From assembly GCF_001427795.1 (NCBI RefSeq), contig NZ_LMHJ01000001.1, forward strand, positions 2,443,664 to 2,507,663: 64,000 nt of DNA, read 5' to 3'. A model generated the notes under the pieces. It worked only from the letters and a program-made list of their open reading frames with translations, did no database searches and was not told the DNA's origin. Origin of the DNA: Nocardioides sp. Root682. Its GTDB lineage: Bacteria > Actinomycetota > Actinomycetes > Propionibacteriales > Nocardioidaceae. The number at the start of each line of letters is the position of its first letter. Within the stretch, counting starts at the first letter, position 1. This document shows, piece after piece, positions 42,820 through 53,935 of this stretch. Made by a program: the position numbers and the translations under genes.

Positions 42820-44391
42820 TCAGCCTTGTCGGGCCTGCATCTTCACCCGGTTGGTCAGTTCGCTGACCTGGTTGAAGACCGCACGCCGTTCGCCGAGGAG
42901 CTGGTTGATCTTCCGCTCGGCGTACATCACGGTCGTGTGGTCCCGGTTGCCGAACTGGGCGCCGATCTTCGGCAGCGACAACCCGGTGAGCTCGCGGCAC
43001 AGGTACATCGCGATCTGACGGGCCATCACCAGGTGCCGGCCGCGGCTCGGTCCGGTGAGCTCCTCGATGGAGAGCCCGAAGTACGCCGCGGTCTGCGCGA
43101 TGATCAGCGGTGCGGTGATCTCCGGCTCGCCGCCGTCGGGGATCAGGTCCTTGAGCACGATCTCGGCCAGCGTCATGTCGACGTCCTGGCGGTTGAGGTT
43201 CGCGAACGCGGTGACCCGGATGAGGGCGCCCTCGAGCTCACGGATGTTCGTCTGGATCTTGCTGGCGATGAACTCCAGGACGTCCGAGGGTGCGGTGAGG
43301 CGGTCCATCGCGGCCTTCTTGCGAAGGATCGCGATCCGGGTCTCGAGGTCGGGAGCCTGGACGTCGGTGATCAGGCCCCACTCGAAACGGTTGCGCAGCC
43401 GGTCCTCGAGGGCCTCGAGCAGCTTGGGCGGACGGTCGGAGGTCAGCACGATCTGCTTGTTCGCGTTGTGCAGCGTGTTGAAGGTGTGGAAGAACTCCTC
43501 CTGGGTCTGGGTCTTGCCCGCCAGGAACTGGATGTCGTCGATCAGCAGCACGTCCACCTCGCGGTACTTCCGCTTGAACCGGTCCTGCCGGTCGTCGCGG
43601 ATCGCGTTGATGAACTCGTTGGTGAACTCCTCGCTGGAGACGTAGCGCACCTTGGAGCCGGCGTAGATCGTGCGGACGTAGTGCCCGATCGCGTGCAGCA
43701 GGTGGGTCTTGCCGAGGCCGGACTCTCCATAGATCAGCAGCGGGTTGTAGCTCTTGCCCGGCGCTTCACTGACCGCGACGGCTGCTGCGTGCGGGAAGCG
43801 GTTCGAGGAGCCGATGACGAAGGTCTCGAAGGTGTACTTGGGGTTGAGGCGGGTCTCACCGGAGCCGGTGGCCGAGGGACCGGCCGCGTTGGCGGCGTTC
43901 AGGTCGGGCGGGGTGAACGTGGCGTCGTACCCGGGAGCGGCGACGACGGCCGCGGCGTCGTACGTCGATGAATCGGCTTGTGGCTTTGTCGACAAGTCGA
44001 CGGACTGCTCCAGGGCCGGCTGCTCGAACGCCGGCCGGGGCTGGTCGTAGCCAGGGCCCTGGTCGTACGGCGCCGGGCCGCCCTCGAACGGCACGTCGTG
44101 GCGCAGGGTGCTGTCGACGGTCACCGCGAGCTGGACCTCCTGGCCGAACCGCTCGGTCAGGGCGTCCTCGAGCTGGCTGCGCAGTCGGCCCTCGAGCCGC
44201 TTGCGGGTGAAGTCGTCGGGTACGGCGACGATCGCGGTCGTGCCGTGCAACGTGACGGGTCGGCTCGCCTGGAGCCAGGCGCGCTGGTGGGCCTGCAGCT
44301 CACCGACGACAGCGGACCACTCGCGGCCGAGCCGGGCCGTCGCGGAGTCCTGGTTGGGGTCGTTCTGGGGCTGATCGGGGTTGCCGGTCAC
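42820..44391 (-). CDS. dnaA: Chromosomal replication initiator DnaA
   Basis: 523 residues. Domain I is followed by a long Pro/Ala/Asp-rich domain II (about 85-180), then the AAA+ domain with GESGLGKTHLLHAIGHY, LLIDDIQFLAGK and sensor motifs, and domain IV with the DNA-binding helix-turn-helix and signature RDHTTVMYAERKI. It binds DnaA boxes and opens oriC. GTG start at 44391. The last codons overlap a small direct repeat (CTGGGATCAGC twice). Transcribed towards dnaN, probably from the DnaA-box-containing region upstream. Confidence 0.97.
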   Translation of the reverse strand: MTGNPDQPQNDPNQDSATARLGREWSAVVGELQAHQRAWLQASRPVTLHGTTAIVAVPDDFTRKRLEGRLRSQLEDALTERFGQEVQLAVTVDSTLRHDVPFEGGPAPYDQGPGYDQPRPAFEQPALEQSVDLSTKPQADSSTYDAAAVVAAPGYDATFTPPDLNAANAAGPSATGSGETRLNPKYTFETFVIGSSNRFPHAAAVAVSEAPGKSYNPLLIYGESGLGKTHLLHAIGHYVRTIYAGSKVRYVSSEEFTNEFINAIRDDRQDRFKRKYREVDVLLIDDIQFLAGKTQTQEEFFHTFNTLHNANKQIVLTSDRPPKLLEALEDRLRNRFEWGLITDVQAPDLETRIAILRKKAAMDRLTAPSDVLEFIASKIQTNIRELEGALIRVTAFANLNRQDVDMTLAEIVLKDLIPDGGEPEITAPLIIAQTAAYFGLSIEELTGPSRGRHLVMARQIAMYLCRELTGLSLPKIGAQFGNRDHTTVMYAERKINQLLGERRAVFNQVSELTNRVKMQARQG

Positions 44392-44949
44392 GCCTCACAC
44401 CTCTCGCTGTTCGTCTGGTCCGGTCCGCCGGTGGGCGGCCTTCGGGTGGTGACAGCCCAACTTCCCACGGGAATGTCAGGCTGGCTCCACAAGTTTGTCC
44501 ACAGGTTGTGAACATTTGCATCACTGGCGCGTGATGCGAAACCGAGGCCGCCTCGATTCGGCGCTCCGATCACTGTTTCCGCAGGTCAACGCCCTGTGAT
44601 GGGGGAAATTGGTGCTGCGGGTCACGGTGTCGAAGGGCTGCTTCGAAGCCGGCGGGGGAAACCCGGATCCGTCGAACTTAATCGCCGATCGCCCCATGGA
44701 TCAACCCGCTATCCACAGGTTTTCACCTTGATCTGTGCACGGAGCGGGGGAGTGCCGTCGGTTTGACCCCTGATTGGGCCTGCGCGTACCGTTGATTGGT
44801 CAACCGGTGTCGACCGGTGCCGCATGTCCACGAGGCCCTGACCGCCTCGTGGCTGCGCGGTGCCGGCCGACAGGCCTGGTGGCTCCTGTTGGGAGCGACT
44901 TCTGGCTGCCGGTGGACCCTTCCCGACATTTGCACCCTGAGAGGTCATC
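44392..44949. promoter_or_regulatory. dnaA-rpmH divergent control region with DnaA boxes
   Basis: 558 bp without a gene. A perfect TTGTCCACA at 44495-44503 and a neighbouring complement of TGTTCACAA at 44506-44514 lie about 105 bp upstream of dnaA; CTATCCACA is at 44709-44717. The first pair is well placed for DnaA autoregulation. The right part holds the rpmH promoter and a 155-nt leader. Confidence 0.75.
44763..44792 (+). promoter_or_regulatory. rpmH promoter (sigma-A type)
   Basis: TTGACC at 44763-44768 and TACCGT at 44787-44792 are separated by 18 bp, a good match to principal-sigma promoters of high-GC actinobacteria. It would drive rpmH, rnpA and the genes beyond, with a long leader. 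Confidence 0.65.
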
Positions 44950-45087
44950 GTGAGCAAGCGCACGTACCAGCCGAACAACCGCCGCCGGCACAAGGTCCAC
45001 GGCTTCCGCCTTCGTATGCGGACCCGCGCGGGTCGCTCGATTCTGGCGAACCGTCGCCGAAAGGGCCGTCAGAGCCTGTCCGTCTGA
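44950..45087 (+). CDS. rpmH: 50S ribosomal protein L34
   Basis: 45 residues from GTG 44950 after GAGAGG. The sequence is the standard basic L34: start [19 protein letters not shown], then [19 protein letters not shown]. Binds 23S rRNA in the large subunit. First gene of the conserved rpmH-rnpA-yidD-yidC group running away from oriC. Too short for many gene finders. Confidence 0.97.
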   Translation: MSKRTYQPNNRRRHKVHGFRLRMRTRAGRSILANRRRKGRQSLSV

Positions 45088-45129
45088 GGACGGCTCGTGT
45101 CCGCCCAGCGCATTCCGTGGGGCTGACCG

Positions 45130-45519
45130 ATGCTCACAGCCGGTTCGCGGCTCACTGACCCCGAAGGTTTTCGGGCAGCGAGTCGTCGCGGCCGTCGCGC
45201 CGGAAGCCGCTCCGTCGTCACCCACCTGCTGCCCCCTGGGGGCACGCAGGTTGTTGGCATGTCCACGACTGGGTCCGCGCCTCGCGTCGGGTTCGTCGTG
45301 AGCAAGGCGGTCGGTACTGCCGTCGTGCGCAACCGCGTGAAGCGCCGGTTGCGCCACGCCATGCGCGAGCGGATGGACCGCCTGCCTGCGGGATCACTGC
45401 TGGTGGTGCGGGCCCAGGCGCCGGCTGCCACGACGTCGTACCCGGAACTGGTGGCCGACCTCGACCGTTGTCTGCAACGCGTGGTCCAGTCCGGTTCCAC
45501 CGCCGGGGAGGCGCAATGA
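45130..45519 (+). CDS. rnpA: Ribonuclease P protein component
   Basis: 129 residues with the RnpA signature KAVGTAVVRNRVKRRLRHAM that contacts the RNase P RNA. Helps mature the 5' ends of tRNAs. Its last bases overlap the yidD start (ATGA). Start ATG at 45130, 42 bp after rpmH; the N-terminus LTAGSRLTDPEGFRAASRRG matches the family. Confidence 0.95.
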   Translation: MLTAGSRLTDPEGFRAASRRGRRAGSRSVVTHLLPPGGTQVVGMSTTGSAPRVGFVVSKAVGTAVVRNRVKRRLRHAMRERMDRLPAGSLLVVRAQAPAATTSYPELVADLDRCLQRVVQSGSTAGEAQ

Positions 45520-45794
45520 AGTGGCTGCTCATCGGCCTGGTGCGTGGCTACCAGTTCCTGATCAGCCCGATGCTGGGTCCCACCTGCCGTTACTACCCCT
45601 CCTGCTCGGCGTACGCCGTCCAGGCGCTGCAGGTGCACGGCGCCTTCAAGGGCACCTGGCTCGCCGTACGGCGGCTGCTGCGGTGCCACCCCTGGTCTCC
45701 CGGGGGCGTTGACCACGTCCCTGAGCGCACTCCGCGCTCCCCCGAACTCCGTACGGCGTCCGCCGGCGGACCTCACTCCCAGCAAGGAGCCTGA
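45516..45794 (+). CDS. yidD: Membrane protein insertion efficiency factor YidD
   Basis: 92 residues: an amphipathic start MKWLLIGLVRGYQFLISPML and the family motif GPTCRYYPSCSAYAVQAL with its conserved cysteines, then RRLLRCHPWSPGGVDHVP. YidD assists YidC-dependent membrane insertion. Overlaps rnpA by 4 bp, and yidC starts 3 bp after its stop. The tail of about 20 residues is low complexity. Confidence 0.94.
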   Translation: MKWLLIGLVRGYQFLISPMLGPTCRYYPSCSAYAVQALQVHGAFKGTWLAVRRLLRCHPWSPGGVDHVPERTPRSPELRTASAGGPHSQQGA

Positions 45795-45797
45795 TCC

Positions 45798-46837
45798 GTG
45801 GGCATCTTCGGCGACATCGGCCACTTCATCATGGTGCCGCTCTACTACGTCATCTCGGCAGTGCTCCTCGCCTGGCACCAGCTCTTCACCTGGGTGGGGC
45901 TCGACCCCGACGGCGGACTCTCGTGGGCGCTGTCGATCATCGGCCTGACGCTGGTGATCCGGGCGGCGCTCATCCCGCTGTTCGTGAAGCAGATCAAGTC
46001 CAGCCGCAACATGCAGCTGCTGCAGCCCAAGGTCAAGGAGCTGCAGAAGAAGTACGGCCACGACCGGCAGAAGCTGGCCGAAGAGACCATGAAGCTCTAC
46101 AAGGACGCCGGGACCAACCCGTTCGCGTCCTGCCTGCCGATCCTGCTGCAGATGCCGATCTTCTTCGCGCTGTTCCGCCTGCTGTCGTCGGCCGCCAAGA
46201 GCGACAAGGCACACGGCTTCCTCACCAAGGAGAAGGCCCACCAGTTCGGTGAGTCGCAGATCTTCGGCTCACTGCCGATCAACGGCAACTTCTGGGAGTC
46301 GCGTACCTGGGGCGACGACCCGCACATGGGCGTCATGCTCGTCGCGGCGTTCCTGGTGCTCGCGATGACGGCCACGACCTTCACCACGCAGCGCCAGCTG
46401 ATGGCCAAGAACATGCCCGCCGAGGCGATGAGCGGGCCGTACGCCCAGCAGCAGAAGATGCTGCTCTACATCCTCCCGGTCGCGTTCGGCCTCGGCGGTG
46501 TCGCGTTCCCGATCGGTGTGCTCCTGTACTGGACCACCTCGAACCTGTGGACGATGAGCCAGCAGTTCTACGTCATCCGCAACAACCCCGCCCCCGGGAC
46601 GCCGGCCGAGCAGGCCAAGAAGGACCGGGACCGGGCCAAGGCGCTCAAGCACGGCAAGGTCGACCTGGTCGCCGAGGCCGAGGCAGCCGAGGCGAAGGCC
46701 GTGGAAGAGCGCCGGGCCGCCGCCGTGCGCCAGCAGCCGAAGCGGCAGACCAAGTCGCAGCGCAAGAAGACCACCGGTGGCGCCAGCAACAGCGCCCCGA
46801 GCAAGCAGAACCCCACCACGAACGAGGGAGAATCCGA

Positions 46838-46841
<4 letters not shown>
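45798..46841 (+). CDS. yidC: Membrane protein insertase YidC/Oxa1
   Basis: 347 residues, GTG start. Five membrane spans; the conserved hydrophilic groove Arg lies in IIGLTLVIRAALIPLFVKQI. Also seen are NPFASCLPILLQMPIFFALF and a late LPVAFGLGGVAFPIGVLLYW. It inserts and folds membrane proteins alone or with SecYEG. The C-terminal tail of about 90 residues is charged (Lys/Ala/Glu-rich), as usual for ribosome-binding tails. Overlaps khpB by ATGA. Confidence 0.95.
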
Positions 46842-49437
<2,596 letters not shown>

Positions 49438-49441
<4 letters not shown>

Positions 49442-50442
49442 ACGCCCAGGCACCGCGCCGTGGCCTCGGACGTGGCCTCGGATCGCTCATTCCCACCGCG
49501 CCCCCTGTCAACTCGACATTTCAGGATGCGGACCTTTCCGCAGGAGCGACTTCCAGCGAGTCCGTGGACCCCGGGTCCACCGAATCGGCGCGAGGCCCTC
49601 AGATCGAAGATTCGGGTCTGGCGCCCGTCGACGGGGCCTATTTCGCGGAATTGCCCGTCGACCAGATCAAGCCCAACGCAGTCAACCCGCGGACCGTCTT
49701 CGACGAGGACGCGATGGCCGAATTGGTCCACTCGATCCGTGAGATCGGGCTTCTTCAGCCGATCGTCGTACGACGGAGCGGGCCGGAGACCTTCGAGCTG
49801 GTCATGGGGGAGCGGCGTTGGCGCGCGACCCAGCAGGCCGGCCTCGCCACGATCCCGGCGATTGTCCGCGAGACCGACGACACCGCGATGCTGCGCGACG
49901 CGCTGCTGGAGAACCTGCACCGCAGCAACCTGAACCCCCTCGAGGAAGCCGCCGCGTACCAGCAGCTGCTGGAGGACTTCGCGTGCACGCACGAGGAGCT
50001 CGCCCAGCGGATCGGGCGCTCGCGTCCGCAGATCAGCAACACGATGCGTCTGCTCAAGCTCTCCCCGGCGGTCCAGCGCCGGGTGGCCGCCGGCGTGCTG
50101 TCCGCCGGTCACGCGCGGTCCCTGCTCGGTGTGGCCGACGCGGACCTCCAGGACCGGCTCGCCCAGCGCGTGGTCTCCGAAGGCATCTCGGTGCGTGGCC
50201 TCGAGGAGATCGTCGCGGTGGGGGACATCGGCGGCGCCGCCCCGCGTCCGCCCCGGGCCCGCCCCAAGGCGCCGGGTCTGGCGGATCTCTCCGAGCGCCT
50301 GGGCGACCGGCTCGAGACCCGCGTGAAGATCGACCTGGGCAAGACCAAGGGCAAGATCAGCATCGAGTTCGCCAACACCGGGGACCTGCAGCGCATCGTC
50401 GACCTGATCGATCCGCGCAACCGGGACGACCGACCGATCTGA
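49438..50442 (+). CDS. parB: Chromosome partitioning protein ParB
   Basis: 334 residues. The N-terminus RRGLGRGLGSLIP contacts ParA. The CTPase domain has the motifs ELPVDQIKPNAVNPRTVFDE, GLLQPIVVR, GERRWRATQQAG and ENLHRSNLNPLEEA. A helix-turn-helix (HEELAQRIGRSRPQISNTMR) binds parS, and the C-terminus dimerises. ParB loads at parS and spreads to form the origin complex. GTG start overlaps parA by 4 bp. Confidence 0.96.
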
Positions 50443-50451
50443 GCGTCTCGC

Positions 50452-50557
50452 TGGTTGAGGTGCGAGGAGCGCAAGCGACGAGCCTCGAAACCTCCGGGCT
50501 CGCCTCGCGTAGGTCAGTCCGGAGGTTTCGAGGCTCGCTTCGCTCGCACCTCAACCA
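50452..50557. repeat. Long palindromic extragenic repeat between parB and plsC (family B copy 2)
   Basis: Arms TGGTTGAGGTGCGAG and CTCGCACCTCAACCA bound a 106-bp segment; a second inner pair, CGAGCCTCGAAACCTCCGG and its complement, nearly closes it. The right arm (50524-50561) is almost identical to 31878-31915. Sits between convergent gene ends. Confidence 0.75.
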
Positions 50558-50616
50558 CCGGGTCAGGCCGCTGACCTGCGGAAACACTGATTGTCGACAA
50601 AGCGACAAGACGACAA

Positions 50617-50630
50617 ACCGATATATCGGT
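50617..50630. promoter_or_regulatory. 14-bp palindrome with adjacent GACAA repeats
   Basis: ACCGATATATCGGT is a perfect palindrome just beyond the plsC stop. GACAA occurs at 50596, 50604 and 50612, every 8 bp, leading up to it. Purpose unknown because both flanking genes end here. Confidence 0.4.
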
Positions 50631-50634
50631 AAGG

Positions 50635-51423
50635 CTACTTACCCCGCTTGGCGCGCCTCTCGGCAGCCTTGGCTGCGCGCTTGGCCGCTCGCTCCCTGAG
50701 CTCCGCCGCGTCCATCTCGAGTGCCTTCTCGGGCGTGGGAGCCGAGCCGCCGAACCGGGCGGGGGTCCACCAGGAGCCCGGAGCCTTCTCGTCCTCGGGG
50801 TACTCGGCGATGACCTCGTCGAGCATCTTCTGCATCGCCGCGCGCAGGGCCGCGGTCTCGGCCGCGAGGTCCTTGCCGGTCGGGTACATCGGCTCGCCGA
50901 CCTTGATCGCGATCGTCTTGCGCTTGCGGGAGAAGTCCTTCTCGTGGTCCTTGGTCATCAGCCGGTGCGCGCCCCACACGATCATCGGGATCAGCGGGAC
51001 GCCGGTCTCGGCGGCGATCTTGACCGCGCCGACCTTGAGCTCCTTGATCTCGAACGAGCGCGAGATGGTGGCCTCGGGGTAGATGCCGACCACCTCGCCG
51101 GCCTCGAGGTAGGCCTTGGCGTCGAGCATCGACTGCGCGCCCGCGGCGCGGTCGACGGTGATGTGGTGGAAGGAGCGCAGGAGGTGCCCCACACCGGGGG
51201 TGTCCATCATCTCGCGCTTGATCATGAACCGGACCAGGCGCTTGGACGGGTTGGCGCCCAGGCCGCCGTAGACGAAGTCGACGTACCCGGTGTGGTTGAT
51301 CGCGAGCAGCGCTCCGCCGGTCCTCGGCACGTTCTCCGTGCCCGACAGCTGGAACTTCTGGCCCAGGGCCTTGAAGAGGACCTTGGCAGTGACGATGACC
51401 GGCGGGTACGTGATGTCGCGCAT
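50635..51423 (-). CDS. 1-acyl-sn-glycerol-3-phosphate acyltransferase (PlsC-like)
   Basis: 262 residues. Catalytic motif NHTGYVD (HX4D), then FMIKREMMD, the YPEATISRS block in place of the usual EGTRS, and PLIPMIVWGAHRL. It acylates lysophosphatidate in membrane lipid synthesis or a similar acceptor. The end is a Lys/Arg/Ala-rich basic helix. ATG 51423 is preferred over a longer frame. Read leftwards, 13 bp after the aminotransferase gene and probably in its transcript. Confidence 0.88.
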   Translation of the reverse strand: MRDITYPPVIVTAKVLFKALGQKFQLSGTENVPRTGGALLAINHTGYVDFVYGGLGANPSKRLVRFMIKREMMDTPGVGHLLRSFHHITVDRAAGAQSMLDAKAYLEAGEVVGIYPEATISRSFEIKELKVGAVKIAAETGVPLIPMIVWGAHRLMTKDHEKDFSRKRKTIAIKVGEPMYPTGKDLAAETAALRAAMQKMLDEVIAEYPEDEKAPGSWWTPARFGGSAPTPEKALEMDAAELRERAAKRAAKAAERRAKRGK

Positions 51424-51436
51424 ACCCCCCAGTCTG

Positions 51437-52678
51437 TCAGCGTCGTGTGGCGAGGAATTCCGCGATCCGGCCAATGGCCTCTTCGAGCACGTCGACGTCG
51501 GGGAGCGTCACGAGGCGGAAGTGGTCGGGTGCGGGCCAGTTGAAGCCCGAGCCGTGGGTGACCAGGATCTTCTTCGCCCGCAGCAGGTCGATGACGAACT
51601 GCTCGTCGTCGTCGATCGGGTAGACCTCGGGATCCAGGCGCGGGAAGCAGTACAGGGCCCCGCGGGGTCGGACCGAGGAGACACCGGGAATCTCGTTCAG
51701 GAGCCGGTCGGCGAGCATCGACTGCTCGTAGAAGCGCCCACCGGGCACGATCAGCTCGTTGATCGACTGGTAGCCGCCCAGGGCGGTCTGGATCGCGTGC
51801 TGGGCGGGCACGTTGGCGCACATGCGCATGTTCGCGATCAGGGTGAGGCCCTCGAGGAACTCCTCGGCGATCTCCTTGGGCCCCGAGATCATCACCCAGC
51901 CGGCGCGGTAGCCGCAGACCCGGTAGGCCTTCGAGAGCCCGCTGAAGGTCAGGCAGAGCACGTCGGAGCCGGCCGCCTCGGCCGCGTGGTGGTGGACCGC
52001 GTCGTCGAACAGGATCTTCTCGTAGATCTCGTCGGCGAAGACCACGAGATCGTGGCGACGCGCGATGTCGACGAGCTTGGCGACCATGTCCTTGCTGTAG
52101 ACCGCACCCGTGGGGTTGTTGGGGTTGATGATGACCAGGGCGTGGGTGTTCTCGGTGATCTTCGACTCGATGTCGGCCAGGTCCGGCATCCAGTCGTTGG
52201 CCTCGTCGCACTTGTAGTGCACGGGCTTGCCACCGGACAGGGACACGGCGCCGGTCCACAGGGGGTAGTCGGGCGCCGGCACCAGGATCTCGTTGCCGTC
52301 GTCGATGAACGCCTGGAGCACCATCGAGATCAGCTCGGAGACGCCGTTGCCGATGAAGACGTCCTCGACGTCGGTGTCCTTGAGGCCGCGCGACTGGTAG
52401 TACTGCGCCACGGCGGTGCGGGCGGAGTAGATGCCGCGCGAGTCGCTGTAGCCCTGCGCCTCCGGCAGGTGGTGGATCACGTCGGCGAGGATCGCCTCCG
52501 GAGCCTCGAACCCGAACGGTGCCGGGTTGCCGATGTTGAGCTTGAGGATCCGGTGGCCCTCGGCCTCGAGGCGCTGGGCCTCGACGAGGATGGGTCCCCG
52601 GACGTCGTACCGGACATTGCGAAGCTTCTGGCTCTGGCGGATCTTGCGCACCTGCGCATTCTCGCAGGTCCGTGCCAC
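51437..52678 (-). CDS. Pyridoxal-phosphate-dependent aminotransferase (AlaT/AspC-like)
   Basis: 413 residues of fold type I. Motifs: LNIGNPAPFGFEAPEAI, IINPNNPTGAVYS, FADEIYEKI and the PLP lysine in FSGLSKAYRVCGYRAGW, followed by a typical small domain ending in DHFRLVTLPD. AlaT-type enzymes transfer amino groups from alanine or glutamate to 2-oxoacids; valine-pyruvate or alanine activity is most likely. The first Met at 52678 gives the family's length. Confidence 0.92.
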   Translation of the reverse strand: MARTCENAQVRKIRQSQKLRNVRYDVRGPILVEAQRLEAEGHRILKLNIGNPAPFGFEAPEAILADVIHHLPEAQGYSDSRGIYSARTAVAQYYQSRGLKDTDVEDVFIGNGVSELISMVLQAFIDDGNEILVPAPDYPLWTGAVSLSGGKPVHYKCDEANDWMPDLADIESKITENTHALVIINPNNPTGAVYSKDMVAKLVDIARRHDLVVFADEIYEKILFDDAVHHHAAEAAGSDVLCLTFSGLSKAYRVCGYRAGWVMISGPKEIAEEFLEGLTLIANMRMCANVPAQHAIQTALGGYQSINELIVPGGRFYEQSMLADRLLNEIPGVSSVRPRGALYCFPRLDPEVYPIDDDEQFVIDLLRAKKILVTHGSGFNWPAPDHFRLVTLPDVDVLEEAIGRIAEFLATRR

Positions 52679-52736
52679 CGGATTTCGGGACTACCATCGA
52701 CAGCACCCCCGCTTCGGAGCGCCCGAGAGGACTGCG

Positions 52737-53402
52737 ATGGCGCGTACGACGGTTCCACTGACGCTCGACCTGCTCGAGGTCCTCGACGCGCCGTGCCGCA
52801 ACTGCCTGTTCTGGGAGCGCGAGCCGGTGCACCGGGACGCCATCGCGACCGCCGAGTGGGCGCGGGAGAAGGAGACCTGGATCTCCGAGGTGCTGCGCGA
52901 ATGGGGATCGTGCGGACGAGTCGCGCTGGTCGACGGTGAACCGGTCGGCTACCTGATCTACGCCCCGCCGGCCTTCGTGCCCGGTGTTGCCGCGTTCCCG
53001 ACCGCACCGGTCTCCGCCGACGCCGTGCTGCTCACCACGGCCTGGGTCCGCCCGGAGTACACCGGCGCCGGTGTGGGACGGCTCCTGGTGCAGGGCATGG
53101 CCCGCGACCTCGTCGTTCGCGACGACATCCGCGCTGTGGAGGCGTTTGCCAGCACCGGTCGGGCCTTTCCGGGCGTCGGTACGAGCGTCAACTGCGTCGT
53201 ACCGGCCGAATTCCTGGCCCGGGTGGGCTTCAAGACCCATCGGGCGCACCCGCGCACGCCCCGGATGCGGATGGAGATGCGGTCCCTGGTCACCTGGCGC
53301 GGCGAGGTGGAGGCCGCGTGGGAGCGGATCGTGGGCGCCGTACGACGGCCGAAGCAGGCGCCGACGCCTGTTTCACGGGAAACAGGAAGCCCCCGGGGTT
53401 GA
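52737..53402 (+). CDS. GNAT-family N-acetyltransferase
   Basis: 221 residues. The acetyl-CoA-binding signature of the GNAT fold is seen as LLTTAWVRPEYTGAGVGRLL (V/I-x-P-x-x-x-G-x-G-x-G-x-x-L). The N-terminus has CRNCLFWEREPV with two cysteines. A related gene occupies the same slot next to trxA-trxB in mycobacteria, where cwlM normally lies between; cwlM is absent here. The last codons read Val-Ser-Arg-Glu-Thr within a parS-like sequence. Divergent from the aminotransferase gene. Acceptor unknown. Confidence 0.85.
   Translation: MARTTVPLTLDLLEVLDAPCRNCLFWEREPVHRDAIATAEWAREKETWISEVLREWGSCGRVALVDGEPVGYLIYAPPAFVPGVAAFPTAPVSADAVLLTTAWVRPEYTGAGVGRLLVQGMARDLVVRDDIRAVEAFASTGRAFPGVGTSVNCVVPAEFLARVGFKTHRAHPRTPRMRMEMRSLVTWRGEVEAAWERIVGAVRRPKQAPTPVSRETGSPRG
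53367..53386. promoter_or_regulatory. parS-like palindrome at the end of the GNAT gene
   Basis: Contains TGTTTCACGGGAAACA, one base from the parS consensus, extended by CC and GG to a 20-bp near-palindrome. It lies about 3 kb beyond parB and 16 bp from the GNAT stop codon. Confidence 0.65.
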
Positions 53403-53414
53403 GTCCCGGGGGCT
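53388..53414 (+). terminator. Hairpin terminator overlapping the GNAT stop codon
   Basis: A 10-bp stem (AGCCCCCGGG and complement) with loop GTTGAGT that contains the TGA stop. Bases after the stem are GC-rich without a T-run. Confidence 0.75.
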
Positions 53415-53424
53415 GCTGCGGTGC

Positions 53425-53465
53425 GTCTCGATACGCCGCTCGTACCTCGCGGCTACTCGACGACC
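53425..53465. repeat. Palindromic extragenic repeat, family A copy 2
   Basis: 41 bp starting GTCTCGATACGCCGCTCG and ending GCGGCTACTCGACGACC; same length and design as 31476-31516. Located between the GNAT gene and trxA. Confidence 0.65.
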
Positions 53466-53548
53466 GTGCCGGCAGCGTGGCGGGAGGCGTCGACGGGCAG
53501 CTTGCTGCCCCGGATCTACGCCGGAGACACGCTCGGCCGATGAAGCAG

Positions 53549-53881
53549 TCAGGCGTCAATGAAGTCGGCGAGCTCCTTGAGGATCGCGGCCTTCGGGCGG
53601 GCGCCGACGATCGTCTTGACGACCTCGCCACCCTGGTAGACGTTGATCGTCGGGATGCCGGTGACGCGGTACGAGGCCGGGGTGACCGGGTTCTCGTCGA
53701 CGTTCAGCTTGTAGAAGGTGATCTTGTCACCGTGGGCACCGGCGATCTCGTCGAGGATCGGGGCGACCTGGCGGCACGGGCCGCACCATTCGGCCCAGAA
53801 GTCCACGAGGACAGGCTTGTCGGACTTGAGGACCTGAGCGTCGAACTCGGCGTCGGTCACAGCGGAGATGTTGTCGGCCAC
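53549..53881 (-). CDS. trxA: Thioredoxin
   Basis: 110 residues with the active-site motif WAEWCGPCRQVAPILDEIA and the cis-Pro in GIPTINVYQGG. Reduces disulfides in the cytoplasm and is itself reduced by the adjacent TrxB. Read leftwards 54 bp after trxB, very likely cotranscribed. Length and sequence are normal. Confidence 0.97.
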   Translation of the reverse strand: MADNISAVTDAEFDAQVLKSDKPVLVDFWAEWCGPCRQVAPILDEIAGAHGDKITFYKLNVDENPVTPASYRVTGIPTINVYQGGEVVKTIVGARPKAAILKELADFIDA

Positions 53882-53935
53882 GAGGGCTCCTTCGAAAGTA
53901 TGGTGAATCTTGAACGGAACGTCTGAGGGGAGAAC

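Noticed and set aside
44392..44949. Riboswitch or small RNA upstream of rpmH
   Set aside because: Long leader noted, but no recognised aptamer or conserved stem pattern could be identified by eye.
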